Assembly (NCBI RefSeq): GCF_905475395.1
Contig: NC_058337.1
Location: 94,916,368-94,980,367, forward strand
Length of the DNA stretch: 64,000 nt
Source of the DNA: Chrysoperla carnea
Taxonomy: Eukaryota > Arthropoda > Insecta > Neuroptera > Chrysopidae
Direction of reading: 5' to 3'
In this document: positions 14,101-26,419 of the stretch, piece by piece
Layout of the letters: the number at the start of each line of letters is the position of its first letter
How positions within the stretch are numbered: position 1 is the stretch's first letter
Notes under the pieces: model-generated
Told to the model about the DNA's origin: nothing
Database searches by the model: none
Seen by the model: only the letters and a program-made list of their open reading frames with translations
Position numbers and translations under genes: made by a program

Positions 14101-15064
14101 CTCTAAGTCAATCCATTTCAAGTATTCAGACAATGGATTTTTTAATTTTCACTAAGTATATTCCCGATTTAAACAGACTTAAATTAACGATTCAAGTTAC
14201 CTAAATTTATAATATAATATTTTTTTTAATTTTTAATCAATACTAGAACTAGTTTAAACTAGAGCATGTTTGAAAAAATAACTAAAATTGTTCTAAATAT
14301 TTATAGAATGTAATTTTAATTTAATACTGTCACAGTCAAATTAACAAAATTAAATTATGAAAAGGTCACGCTCAACTAAGTTCAATAATTATTAATGTGT
14401 TTTGAATTACAATATGAATTTGTAACAAATAATTTTAATTATTTTAATAAATAAATCAAATGCATACAAAATATTTTATTATCGTCATGAAAATTATCGT
14501 CATATAAAAATTAGACATGTTAATGAGCACCTGATAAAATAGGAAATTTGATACTTTTAAAATTTCTTAGTATTTAATAGTATGCATATAATGCATGCAA
14601 TTAATTGCATAATTTATTGATTCTAGGAATATATTTTTCGTTATAAATTATATGTTTAGAAATGCAATTACTTACCCGGTCATTAAAGTGAACAAAATTT
14701 CTGGTTTAGTACAAATATATTCAACAGTCGGTGATCTGGTACCAATCTGTCGACGTAAAATATTGTTAAAAACTTGGGCAACGTCTTTTTTTCCTTCAAA
14801 ATCAATTCGATTTAAATTTTGTATCAACAACAATAACAAATTACTGTTATAGAGTTCTTGAGCTAATTGTGCCACAATTATATCTGTTTGTGGTTCAGCA
14901 TCTGAAGTACCATATAACATGTTTTTTATCAACACCAAATTTTTGCTCACATCTTCTTGAGCTTTTTCCGCTTTTTTATCACCACGTTCTAACGAACTAA
15001 CAGCTTCTTTTAATGCTTTCACCACCTCCGCTGGACTTTTTTGTGATTTGCCAAATAGTGGCAT
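11115..15064 (-). CDS. Mo25: Mo25 / CAB39 scaffold protein
   Basis: This is the calcium-binding protein 39 homologue. In the known family it is an armadillo-like helical scaffold that, with STRAD, allosterically activates LKB1 and also supports GCK/STE20 kinases, in the cytoplasm. Five exons join in frame: 15064-14676, 12919-12751, 12691-12527, 11477-11373 and 11303-11115 (stop TAA), giving 338 aa against about 340 in the family. All introns are GT-AG. Family landmarks are [11 protein letters not shown] at the N-terminus, [57 protein letters not shown] and [12 protein letters not shown] near the C-terminus. An in-frame ATG 15 bases upstream (15079) would add MSAFK; I chose MPLF because fly Mo25 starts there. 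Intron 1 (1.76 kb) holds a hairpin MITE and intron 3 holds a 48-bp tandem duplication. No key residue is missing. Confidence 0.96.
11842..11936 (+). repeat. 48-bp tandem duplication in a Mo25 intron
   Basis: Two adjacent units, each starting ATAAAATAATAGAG and ending GGCTATTCCCAGAAAG, are nearly identical (48 and 47 bp, differing by one A in an A-run). It lies between Mo25 exons 3 and 4 and looks recent. Confidence 0.85.
13343..13528. mobile_element. Small hairpin MITE in Mo25 intron 1
   Basis: Inverted repeats of 36 bp with one mismatch (13343-13378 and 13493-13528, outer end GGCTATTCGTACACAAGC) flank about 114 bp of interior. There is no coding capacity. No convincing target-site duplication was seen (left flank GTGA, right flank AAAT), so the superfamily is open. 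Confidence 0.7.
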
Positions 15065-15498
15065 TTTAAAAGCACTCATAGATAACAATAAATATATCAC
15101 AAATATTTCAAAAATATGTTTAAAATTACGAATTATCACCAAATCTGAAAGTGACGTATAATTTTAATACCCTATCTGACCTACAATACTTATTTCAATA
15201 TAAAATTATTTTACTTTGTATAACTAACCGTTTTTGAAATGTATACATTTGGAATTTAACAAATATTCAAATGAAGAATGGTATATTGTAATAAGTATGA
15301 CATTCACCGTCTTAAAGCACTTTTTATTTAAGAAAATATTACTCTCATTGAATTTCTGACACTACGAGTATTTCACTTTAGTGTGATTCATAGGAACTTT
15401 TTGTTTTTATCATACACTAAATTATGTATGGAATTAATACGACATTTTAATAACTACCATAAATACTAAAATTACTCGACTAAAACTTGACGTATAAA

Positions 15499-15914
15499 CC
15501 AGGGTTGTAGCGATTTTTCGCTGTCGGGGCTCCTAAATAGCTAAGCGACATAATTTTATCGTTTGGTTACTGATAGCCAAAGTGGCTATTTTCGTTTTTA
15601 TAGATTTTTTCGTTTTTTTAGATTGGTTTCGAATAATAATTCTACCTCAAAAGTAAAATCTATGATAAAATAAATGTATTTAAGTAAATCGTAAATTGTA
15701 TTATTTAAATTCTAAATAAAAGAAAAAATAGTTTATATACACGTATATTTCATTTAAATATTTGCGCTTACTTGAAGTACTACTAGCGCTGCATTACGGT
15801 CATAAGAAACACAGCGCCGTAAGTTGGCTACTTTGGAAAAAAATATCTGGCTACTGTGGCTACACACGCGCTCCGGCAGGGCGATTCGAGAAACAAATGA
15901 TCTGGTAACTCTGG
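15499..15914. mobile_element. Possible short DNA element flanked by TATAAA
   Basis: The ends are weakly inverted (CCAGGGTTG on the left; reading inward from the right, CCAGAGTTA). A TATAAA direct repeat flanks both sides (15493-15498 and 15915-15920). The interior is less AT-rich than its surroundings and contains two GGCTACT-type motifs. It is read as a non-autonomous transposon only because of the ends and the flanking repeat. Confidence 0.4.
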
Positions 15915-15943
15915 TATAAACCATAAATGTCTATGGTGTATAT

Positions 15944-16239
15944 CCTTGGTAGAATCAGACAAAATAATATATGCTCTTATGAAAAGCAGGAGTAGGATGG
16001 GGACATTCTCTTACTCTCCACACGGTACCCAATCACCGCCATATTGCTTATGTCATATTTGTTGACAGTAAATATGGAAAAAAATTATTTAAAAAATCAA
16101 CTTGACAGTTCGAATGTAAACAAACAATCAATATGGCGGTAATTGGGTACCGTGTGAAAGAGATTACAGAGAGTGAGAGCATTCCCCCAACCTTACGCCT
16201 ACCTGCACAAAGAGCATACCTTGTCTGATTCTACCAAGG
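15944..16239. mobile_element. Foldback MITE with long inverted repeats
   Basis: The first and last roughly 115 bases are imperfect inverted repeats. The outer ends are CCTTGGTAGAATCAGACAA and its complement; the inner ends are CACGGTACCCAAT and its complement. Flanks TGTATAT and TGTATAC look like a target-site duplication of about 7 bp, fitting a hAT- or P-like origin. No open frame. Confidence 0.7.
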
Positions 16240-17699
16240 TGTATACTTAGATATATGATTTTGATTGAATAGTAGTTATGTCAAACTATGTTAGCAATAA
16301 TGTTTTAAACTGATGGTTGATATGTGAGGTAGGCTTACTTTAGTTGTTCGGCTGAACAACTTCAAGTTTTCCACTTTTCTTTATCTAAAGTTGAAATTTG
16401 CCATTGGCACTTTGAAAAATAATGTTTTTTACTGAATATATGAAATATTTGATTATAGCAATAAACAAACAATAACTTATTTCGTTAAACAGAAAACTTT
16501 TAAATGACGATTATTTTCATTTAAATAAACCAGTATAGCTGGTTATAACGGAACGGTTTCGCATATATTGAATTGACGTCATATCCTAGAGTGGCCACAA
16601 TATGTATATCGGAACATCACTTATATAGCGGTGTGAAACGTTTGTGTGTTCTGTATACACAAATATACAAATAGAATGAAGACACGAAGAGATTTACATA
16701 TAATTTGAGTCATTCACATAGAACAGGAGTGACGGAGTTGGTTACATCTTAGACCGGATATCCAAATAAAATACGTAATGTGCGTTTTTCTTTAAAGTGT
16801 ACTGCAGTCTCAACCTCATATTTTAAGTGGTATATAATGTGTTGAGATAGCTAAAGCTGTTTTAAGTATGAGGGACTTTGACTTTTATAAAATACACAAA
16901 AATTCGATAATTAAAAAATATTATCAAAATATAGTTTCATAATAAAAATAAGGAGCGTAATATAAAAAATTTTCTCCAAAATTAATCATAATCTTTTTTA
17001 TATACTACCCCACTCATCATTAAAATATTTCTAATAAATTCCAAATTATTTTTAGACATCTGAAATATTTTTTAATTTGCGTGAATTCTAACTACCGTTC
17101 AACGTTAAAGTACAACTAGTTAAAACTGCTTTCGTTTACATAACAATCGAAAGCCTATCATGATCGTTTAAACTTTTTGTTACTCTCAAAAGCGTAATTT
17201 ATACGCAAATAGTAATGTACCTATATACATGTTAATACAATTGCATCATTCATATTTCATTGACTTGCAATCACCTTGAATGCAAATTTAAAACAAACAA
17301 GTGAGGATAACAATTGGCTGTCGCATAATTAATATTTCAATGTTTTTCAGTGAAACTTTTGAAAATATTTTGAAAACTTAAAACTAAATTAGAAACAAGT
17401 ATCTATTTTTTTTACTTATCTTGAAGTTTTTTAGTTTAGGATATTTCTCGACAATTGAGACTCAATAAAGACCAGGGGTGTTCTGATTACTGAAATTGTA
17501 TGGAAAAATTCATTATAAATAAAAAAATTATTTCTTCATTATAAATAAAGAATTTATGTATTTAAGCGAGACTTTATATACACACAGAATAGAGAAGTTG
17601 CATTAATTTTTTTTAAGTTGCGCTGGCCTTAGGGCCCTACTACATTTAGACGTCCACCAACCACATTACGAATTGATTTAAACGAATCACTAATTGTTA

Positions 17700-18213
17700 C
17701 TTAGAAGATCAAGAATCGACTCTTGCTAATGATTTGGTTCAATTCGCTGAAATGGCAAGCTCTATAAACGGCAAATCGGAGAATTTGAAGGAAAATGTAT
17801 TTATCTGTAATAAAGGAAAACAATTTTCACTCAACTTTTGCAAACGCAGAAATAGTACTTTGCCAATGCATTTTGTTAAACATATATTTTTACAAAATGC
17901 ATAATACAGCCCACAGAATTGCTCATCTTAATTTGAATAATACTTTGCCAATGATTATACATATATCTGCCAATATATATATTTGTCAATAACGGTGTCC
18001 AATTGTCCAATTGAGATGAGATCATTCTCCAAAATGATCAAAAATATATTACGTATGAGACAGGACCGTCTTGCCAGCTTAATAGTTCTGAACACTGAAA
18101 TTGACATTGCTCGTGATTTGCCTTTCGAAAATGTTATCGATGTGTATGCTTCAATGATATCCCGTAAATTTTCTGTATCTCCTACATTTACATATGATTT
18201 TGATGATTCATGA
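17700..18213 (+). pseudogene. hAT transposase fossil (ZMYM1-like, C-terminal part)
   Basis: The plus-strand frame at 17983-18213 reads a decayed hAT dimerisation region with SFSKMIKNILR, MRQDRLASLIVLNTEIDIA and DLPFENVIDVYA, as in zinc-finger MYM-type-1-like transposases of the hAT superfamily. The preceding segment (about 17725-17800) carries another likely piece, LANDLVQFAEMASS, in a different frame. The usual ERSFS motif is disrupted (PIEMRSFS), and stops and shifts separate the parts, so this is a dead copy. No terminal repeats were found. Confidence 0.65.
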
Positions 18214-21117
18214 TATTACAAACAACATTGCTTTCCAATTGCATGATTCAACAGATAATCTAAATATCATTGAGTTGGTCAAATAATAATGCCTCTGAAT
18301 TCATTATTGTTCGCCCGTCTTTTCGATGACTTTACAAAGAGAATATCCAAATATTAGCGTTTTTGTATAAAATGATTGCGCAATTTAAAAAAAAAATTAA
18401 TATGACATACAACTCTTCAATTGCGTTCAAAACTCAGTTCTTTTGTAAAACACGAAAATTTTTATGTGAAGCTATTCTACAGAGAATTTTACAATTCTTA
18501 AATCAGTTTATCAACTTTTTTTTCATTTTGTATAGTTTTGTAGAAATTTTTTGAGCAGGCAAGTAGTGATGGCTAAGTTTCTTTTTACCCCCTGAATCAA
18601 ATCTTGGATTCACGTCTGAGATGATAGTATTGAAAGTAGTTAATAATAATGGCATAAATATTAACAAAAACTATATTTATCAATGAAATACTTTATTTTT
18701 TTGATTAGGTATATTAAATGTTTCATTTATTGTTACTCATTTTTCAGTGCTTTGAAATCTTATGTAATTTTAAAATAAAAACTTAACAATTACATAAGTA
18801 ATTCACAAAATTGAATACTATTTTTAAATATCACATTTTACACATAAAAAAATTACAAAATTTAAATAAATTATAAAAAAAACTATAATCTTGTACAAAT
18901 GCAAAAAAGCGAAAAAGCTTATATGAAATTATGCAATTCCTTAATCCTTACAACCTAAAAATTTATTATTTTATAAATCAGGCATATTCTTTATTTAGCG
19001 TCTAAACTTATGATTACATAGCTAAAAGTTTTACATATACATTTTACTATAGCTAAAATGTATATTTTCAAAGAATATAAAAAAATTATGTCAAGGAGTC
19101 ATGGAATAAGTTAAGAGTGTATTGAAGTCGATAATTGTAGCTTTGCATATTAACCTAACTAAGTTAAAATAACCTAAACAAATTTATCAACTCTCGCACA
19201 TGACTGGAAGTTTTAAAAAAATTGAAACGATAAAGGTAAAGTTTTTTTTTTTTTTTTTTCGGGAATAATGAAATAAAAATTCATTATTTTTTCCAAAAAA
19301 ACTCTACTTCTGGCCTAATATTATATTCAGTTTATTCTTGCCTTTCATTATATTTGGATACTTGATGTGCGACAATTGCTAAATTTGGTGAATTTATTTA
19401 AGCCATTTTAACTTAAATGCAGTAAAATAGAAATCTACAATTGCCTACTCCAATACTCTTTAGGTAAAAAATATTTGTCTCTAAAATAGTGATGATTTAA
19501 TGAAATTTTATTGAACACTAATCATGAATAAAGGACAAAAAGTAATCGATTTTATGAGCTGTCTTTGTTCCAACCATTGACTTTTAAAAGATATTATATT
19601 TAATTAGAATTCCCATTATATAATATACTTTTTCGCAACATTCTGTAATAGTAAATTAAGGCGTCGGACCAAACACCAAAATTATTTTTATTTAAATTTA
19701 AAAAAATTGTATTCATTGCAAAATAAACAAATATCACGATATTCGAGATAAAATAAAAATTTTATTAAATCGTTTATAATATACCTATAGAATTTACGAA
19801 AAAAGTTTGTTTTTTCCATAAAAACCAAGGAAAACAAAACGATAAATGCGAGAAAAAGGCGCTTTGATAGATATTCATAAAATTGAAAAATCATGCGTCG
19901 TGGACTATGTAAAGTACGGAGCGCAAAATTTACCAATAAATGCACTAATTCTATTTCGAGTATCCTGATATTTATTTATATCATTAAAAATTTATTTTTT
20001 TGATATTTTAGACAGAACGAGAATAATTTTTCAATTACATTACGAATACTTCCGATTATTTAATTTAAAAGATTGGTCAGATAGAAAATGGGCAGTGGTT
20101 CATATAACGAAATGAGTTCTATTTTTATTAAATCTGAATATATATGCTAATATTACTAAGTTAATTATTAACTAAGAGATCTTATAGGATAATCATTTTT
20201 GCATAAAATATTATTTTAAACTAATGCTAAGGAATAATTTAAGTTTGATATATTAAAATTTAAAATATATTTTAATAAATTATATTTTTTTAATCAGTGC
20301 TACTAAAGTACTACACTGCAGGATATTTCGATTGTATTTTTCTGTTTTCTAGCCCACATAATTATAGTTTTCTGTTAAACCCAACGTCATTGATCGTCTC
20401 CGCTGAAGAAATAGAAATTGAGACGTTTACAGCGATGAAATGTAACTTGGTATCCTACCATCAATGGGGATGATAACTAAATTTTTATTTATCACTTTGG
20501 ATGAAGAATTCTCACTGCACGGTCACAAAAGTGAAATTGCTTTTTGAAAATCTTTGGAAGTACGCAAAATATGAACGTTTAAAGCTCCTCCCGTTGAGCA
20601 TTGTCATAGAGATTATATATAAAATTCTGTTTTACATGAAAGAGGCGGGCAACAATCTTTGAATCTTCTTCGTTTTTTTAATCTTCGATTTTAAATTGTT
20701 CTATTTTTCCTTTCAATTCATTAACTCTTCCGAATTTCTTCAGAAATAAATATTGAGATAAATTACACTCAAAAACCACAATTAAAATATAGATATACTA
20801 TGAGCCGTGCAAAATAATATATAATATATACAATATTGAAAAAGTTCGTAAAACTTTTAAAAAGTAGATTGGAACAAAGTTAATTTGAAGAGAAAAAAAG
20901 ATTTTTTTGCGTAATAAATACATCCTTACATTAAATTTTTGAATTAAAAATCCCTGACAGTGTTTATTGAAAATATTTCAATTATGTTTACGGTGTTGAG
21001 CAAAAATCGTCGCAACCCAATCATCCATACAGTCATTTAACATTTGAATCCAATACAACACACCATTTACGAATACAAAGGTAATGATTGTTTAACTTTA
21101 TCACTGTAACGAAAAGT

Positions 21118-22023
21118 TTATTCTGAAGGAGTTAAATCTTTTTCAACTTCACCTTCACTAAGCAATTGTAATAAAAGTTCATAAACCGGTTCGAAAGCTT
21201 TACGACTACCGGTGTTTGTAAGCAATAAATAGTCATGCATATCGTGATGACTAATTGTTCCGTCTGGTTGAACAAATCCTTTATCAATATTAACAAACTC
21301 AACGCGAGGCATATTTTGAGCTTTTTGTTTAACTAACTCATTTGTTTTTGCTAATTTTTCTCGTATTGGATTAGGATGTTGACCTCTTGGCAATAAGCTC
21401 TAAAATAGAAATGAATTGTATTATACAATATTTTACGGCTAATGTATTCTATTAATAAAAATTTATATTACTTACAGGCAAAACAATATAAACTTCTGGA
21501 TGCTTATTGCGTATTTCATTGACAATTTCAAAAATACCTTCAGTTATTTCCTCTGCTGAATTTGAATAGTTATTAGTACCTACTTGTAATACGATGACCT
21601 ACAAACGAATAAATTTACTAAAAAATGATGAAAATTTAAATTGAATTATAAAAAAATACTTTTGGTTTCACATTATCTAATTCACCATTTTTGATTCGCC
21701 ATAATACATTTTCAGTTTGATCCCTATGTATACCGAAATTCAAACAATGTAACGGTGCAAAAAATTCATTCCAAATGTCTGTATGCTGTATCGCTTGCAA
21801 AATTGAATCACCAATAAATATTACATCGGGATCTTTCTCTCTAGTTTCATGAAGAAAACGATTATGCTAAGAGAAAGTAACGTAATGATTATTTACAATA
21901 ATTATTGCAATATTTTTTTAATTAAAGCATTTGTTAGAGCAAATTAAAAATATTTACAATACTCATCCATCGATCATCGCCATGAATATCCACTGCTGGT
22001 GTGGGAACAGTACAAGTATTCAT
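21118..22023 (-). CDS. Paf-AHalpha: PAF acetylhydrolase IB alpha subunit, probably inactive
   Basis: This SGNH-type hydrolase fold is homologous to mammalian PAFAH1B2/3, the catalytic partner of LIS1. Four exons join in frame: 22023-21958, 21866-21660, 21598-21476 and 21399-21118 (stop TAA), giving 225 aa against about 229 in human. The start MNTC precedes the conserved GDDRWMS. The nucleophile block is intact (FIGDSIL, Ser43), as are the VGTNN block (about residues 97-101) and LLPRGQHPNP. Two active-site blocks are changed. The human NFGIGGD block reads NFGIHRD (residues 65-71), so the oxyanion-hole glycine is gone. Human DFLHLT reads DYLLLT (188-193), so the catalytic His is Leu191 while Asp188 stays. 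The fly homologue has been reported to lack active-site residues and PAF hydrolysis; the same is inferred here. The gene ends 95 bp before no known neighbour; the S51 peptidase stop lies 467 bp upstream of its start. Confidence 0.93.
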
Positions 22024-22490
22024 AATTAATTTATAAAAGGCACCTAACACTTAATTATTTTAAATATCTATCTTAAACTTTCGTTAATTAAAAAATAACA
22101 TTCGGTTTAATTTATCACATAAAATAATCTCATATAAAATGTCACTGTCAAAGTATGACGTGAGTTGTATGTGTTGGTATTTTTTATTTGAGAAATCTGT
22201 TCTTAGTATACTCTGTAAAGAGGAATAATACCGAACGGGTATATACAGGCTTTAATTAAAACCAGAGCTCTTTGTATGTGGGTACGATCGTTCGCCATTT
22301 TTGTACAATGCCACATTGATAAACGTTTCTACTATTATCTAAAGTGGCTCGGCAGCGTTCTCTCTCGCTTACCTGCGGAAACACACTCCCATTGTACACC
22401 AAAGAGTTTATACACATATAAAAAAAATCAGAAATTTAACTTCAACAGACATCTACATTTATTAAATAATATCTACAACCTATTACATTT
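22024..22490. other. Short spacer between two minus-strand genes
   Basis: This 467-bp gap lies between the PAF-acetylhydrolase start and the dipeptidase stop. It must hold the promoter of the former and the 3' UTR of the latter. A minus-strand AATAAA at 22458-22463 could end the dipeptidase transcript. No other gene was seen. Confidence 0.5.
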
Positions 22491-24719
22491 CTAAGAATAA
22501 CTTCTATGCTGTGATAGTGTAAAGTCAGAAGGTTCCATAAGAAAAGAAACATCGTCTCCAGGTGAAAAATCAAATGGTCTACTTTTGGCTCTAAATACTC
22601 GCGCGCCGTTTACCCCCAAAATTGTAATGGAATTAGCTTCAACTTTTAAAATAGCCCCTTCACGCAGTCCCACAACTGGTGGGGTTCTAGGTAATTGAAG
22701 ATATTGTTGAATGCGTTCATCTCGAGTTTCCCCCGTATGACAAACACCTTTTCTTATTTCAACATAATGTGGATTTATATTAAATGGAATTAAATTCAAT
22801 GCATCTAAACTTGGCGGATGAACTATTGGCATATCATTAGTTGTACAAATATTGACTGTAGCTACGTTAGTACCGGCACTTGAGCCCAAAAATGGAATAC
22901 CATGAATCAAAACCAAATTCCTTATAGGTTTAATTAAATGCATATCATGTAACTTTTTTAAAAGTAAAAATGTATTCCCTCCGCCAATATAAATTGCATC
23001 TGCTTCTACTAATGCCCGTTCAGCATTTTTATGACGATGTATTGATTCCAATTCAAAACCTAAAATTATTTTTGTGGAACAAATATTAATTTTTAAATTA
23101 ATATTATGCGTTTTAAAATTTACTTTATTTTTACGAATAAATAAATTATATTCGAGTCAAATTATCATAATCAATTGTTTCATCAAAAAATTATTTTTGG
23201 AATCAGCATGTTTTGAAACGGATATTTCGAATGAAATATAGGATAGTTTCAAACCATTCGTTCATATTTTTCGACACAGCATATTAGTGAGGCAATGGGT
23301 GAATATTAATTGATTGTTTCTCGGAAAGCAGATTGTGATTTGTGTGTACGCGATTATTACCAAATGATTGTTCTAAATAATTTTTTTTTCATTTTAATGT
23401 CAATTTAATTTAAAAAACGAGAGACTTAAGACTAAAATATCAAATATCCGATCTAAGATATGTTAAACTTAATTGGTATTAAGTTAAGATGACAAAAATT
23501 TTAATTTTTAGCTTAATCATTAATTTTGTAAAACTCTCGGTTCACTCACATATACACAGTTGAGTCGATTAAAGTTTATTCAGAGATACCTTTTATGAAA
23601 CAAATTAATTATTTCAATTTGAGAATTTCCAAGCAAAAATTAAATTCTTAAACAAGTGAAAACAAACAATTGACTGAAATTGTTGAAATACCATGCATAG
23701 TCAGTGTTGATTTCTTTATCACATTACACATACAAACATGTGACACATACATAACTGATAATCAAGTATAGTATATATTATAAAATTTCCGCCTAATTGA
23801 CGCCCTCACGGGTAAACAGTGATGTTTACGAAAAAATGTTTCAAACAAAAGTTGTTTAATTTTTGATAAGGAACATTTTTTACATTTAAACTTTTGTTCT
23901 ATCTCTAACGGTTTACAAGATGGGTCCTACGAACCCAAGACCCAATTGACCTATGATGCTCATTTACGAACTTGACCTCACTTTTTACGTCCTGAGTACG
24001 CTGTAAAAATTTCAGCTCGATATCTTTTTTCGTTTTTGAGTTATCGTGTCCACAGACGGACGGACGGACGGACAACCGGAAATGGACTAATTAGGTGATT
24101 TTATGAACACCTATGACAAATTTTTTTTTCCTAGCATCATTATTTTTAAGTGTTACAAACTTGGGACTAAACTTAATATACTATGTATATTTCATATATA
24201 CATGGTATAAAAAGTGTATTGTTTCAATAAAAATTTTTCTAAGAAGTTTCAACAGGGTAAATTTTAAGCGGATAAATAACAAAAAAAGGGAAAGCATTTG
24301 CAGAAATTTTTATTTAAAACTTACCAAACTGATTAAAAGTTGGTCGTACTTTATCTGCGTATAAGTCGTAATCCATTAAGGCATAAGGAATGAAAAGTAC
24401 TTTAATAACATGAGATTTTTTTAAAAATTCTGTTATTTCTGTCTGAGCATACATTAAATAATTCGAATTCATTTTAGTTATACTTGATGATAATAATAAC
24501 ATTTTTCGTCTTTTCATTTTTAAACTTCCTGGATCATGGACCTTATTATTAAATCTACTAGAAACTGACTTGAGTTCATTAGCACCTGTAAAGAAAACTT
24601 TCTTTACAAAATATCAGACCAACTATAAGAAAAAACTTACAAGGATAAATTCCATTAGTGAAGCGAGCTGAAAACGAATAACGCCTTATTTTAAAAGAAA
24701 AACGATATTTTGAAAACAT
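22491..24719 (-). CDS. Alpha-aspartyl dipeptidase (peptidase E, family S51) with mitochondrial-type leader
   Basis: The S51 serine peptidase family cleaves dipeptides with N-terminal Asp. Three exons join in frame: 24719-24641, 24585-24325 and 23059-22491 (stop TAG), giving 302 aa. Visible family features are GGGNTF (139-144), the nucleophile elbow LGSSAGTN (Ser174), NPHY (His211, the likely catalytic His) and GETRDERI (223-230). Peptidase E proteins are normally about 230-250 aa. Starting at the internal Met50 (24517, MKRRKMLLLSSS) would give 253 aa, the usual length. The first 49 residues form an Arg/Ser/Phe-rich stretch without acids at the start (MFSKYRFSFKIRRYSFSARF), resembling a mitochondrial presequence. 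Intron 1 is only 55 bp; intron 2 (1.27 kb) carries a (GTCC)n-core repeat. Both starts may be used; the catalytic core is firm and the leader is an inference. Confidence 0.92.
23652..24213 (-). mobile_element. DINE/mini-me-like repeat, copy B (intronic)
   Basis: This is the reverse-orientation copy of the (GTCC)n-core family, sitting inside intron 2 of the dipeptidase gene. The GGAC repeat lies near 24056-24073. It shares the end motifs CAAGTGAAAACAAACAATTG and CATATATACATGGTATAAAA with copies C and D. No coding capacity. Confidence 0.65.
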
Positions 24720-26419
24720 TAGTCTCAGCTAAAACAGTAAATTTGGAATATGAATTGTATCCACATTCCAAAAACTTTATTAAAAAAAAAAAAAAACAAA
24801 AATTTGAAAACATGAGAATTTGCTAAAAATGCATTGCGAATTTTATCCAATTTTCAAATAAAACCATTATAGAAATTTTGAAAAATTATACTGCAAAACC
24901 AAAATATAACTTGTTACAAATTTTGACATGAAAACAAACCCTGCAATAAAAATATTCATTAATTAATTCATCAGGTGATTATTAATAACACAAGCCTACT
25001 TAATAAAATATTATTCTATTAAGCTATTTGCGCCTCGTCAACCCATTACAACTCGTATATCAATAGATACTCGTATGCCCTTTGGAAAAGTCATTAAACT
25101 TTAAAAAGTTTGCAACTCTTGTGGTTGTTAGGTTCAATAAAGGAATGCGAATTTAAGAAAGATAAAACTCATGAAGAGCAAGATCATATTTTCTCCTCAT
25201 AAGATACTTCTTATTGAAATGGAATTTTTGTCTATTCATTTAAACTGAATTAGACGAACTCAATTTGGTGGGAGCTTCGTAGTTGTAAAAAGCGCGAGAA
25301 CATGTTCGATATAAAACAGCGGGTAAAGGTGCTGGGAAGTTGACACTCTCAAAAGAAACTTACTTAACACTAAATCAATCCACATACAGATTAGCAATCA
25401 CCTAACTCAATTTGAAGAGGCTGTGGTGGTACGTAAAACCTTAAATACTATGATATTTCGTCATAAAAGAGAGGAGGGTTAGGAAGTTGACACGCCCGAA
25501 AGCTAACCCCACCAACAAACAGATGTTTAACTCTCTAGTTGAATTTAGAGGAGCCTTAGATCTGCGCAAAGCATTAAAGACGTCGAAAAAAGCGATTTTT
25601 TCCTTGAGAATTCTCTCCAAACTACTGAAATCAATCAACATTTTAACAATATCGATTCGCCTTCTATACAATAATTAATGTTGATTTTTAATGGTGACCA
25701 AAAGTAGCGGGAAACAAATAGTCATATATACATTGCCTCGCAGAAAAAGTGGCTTAAACAATTTTTAATTTTCTTGAAATTTTAAAGAGGTTATTCTCGG
25801 TATAAAATTAATTTATATATTTAAGTTGTGATGGGCTGGTATATGCATGAAGTATACTCTATGTTGCAAAAACGCACATTTATGTGAAATCCGTGAGATT
25901 TTTGTGACATAGTGGTACTTAGCCTCTCAAAATAATTGAGATAAGACGAGCTGATAATCAGCAGATTCTCACATAAACTAACTGAATCTATACTCAGTTT
26001 CAATATACATATCTGGAAGAGTATTTCATATTATTAGCGTACTCATTACATGTAATGTTATAATAATAATACTTAAAATGTTTTAACTAGTGCGTTTTTT
26101 AATAACATAGAGTATATTTAAATTTATTCTTTATAAACTCAATCTAAAAATTATTACAAACCACTGTTTCGATAACTTAAAAATATTTTTTTAAATAATA
26201 TAGTACTCTTAACGTATACTATTTCGTATTTATATTTATTGTCTAATATCTTTAAAATCAACACATTACGTCATTACAATAATCAGTATTACAGAAATAA
26301 AGTTTTTTTAAATTTTAATAACCCAAACAAAATGGGTGTCAAAGTTTGCACATTAATTTACACACTGACTCGAAATAAATTCGAAAAAAATTTACAACTA
26401 ATTGCATTTATATATTTAA
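24720..26419. other. Gene-free spacer
   Basis: No exon was recognised between the dipeptidase and Flacc. A pair of loosely similar segments shares GGAAGTTGACAC (about 25336 and 25480). A minus-strand AATAAA near 26235-26240 could end the Flacc transcript. Confidence 0.45.

Larger units (their letters stand above)
15080..21117. other. Gene-free spacer with DNA-transposon remnants
   Basis: Between Mo25 and the PAF-acetylhydrolase gene I see only transposon remnants (15499-15914, 15944-16239 and a hAT fossil at about 17700-18213). The rest, including 18560-21117, is AT-rich sequence with no recognisable exon. Confidence 0.5.

Noticed and set aside
17795-17992. A 65-codon plus-strand frame within the hAT fossil
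   Set aside because: It includes low-complexity AT-rich sequence and does not match the transposase; it is a by-product of frame decay.
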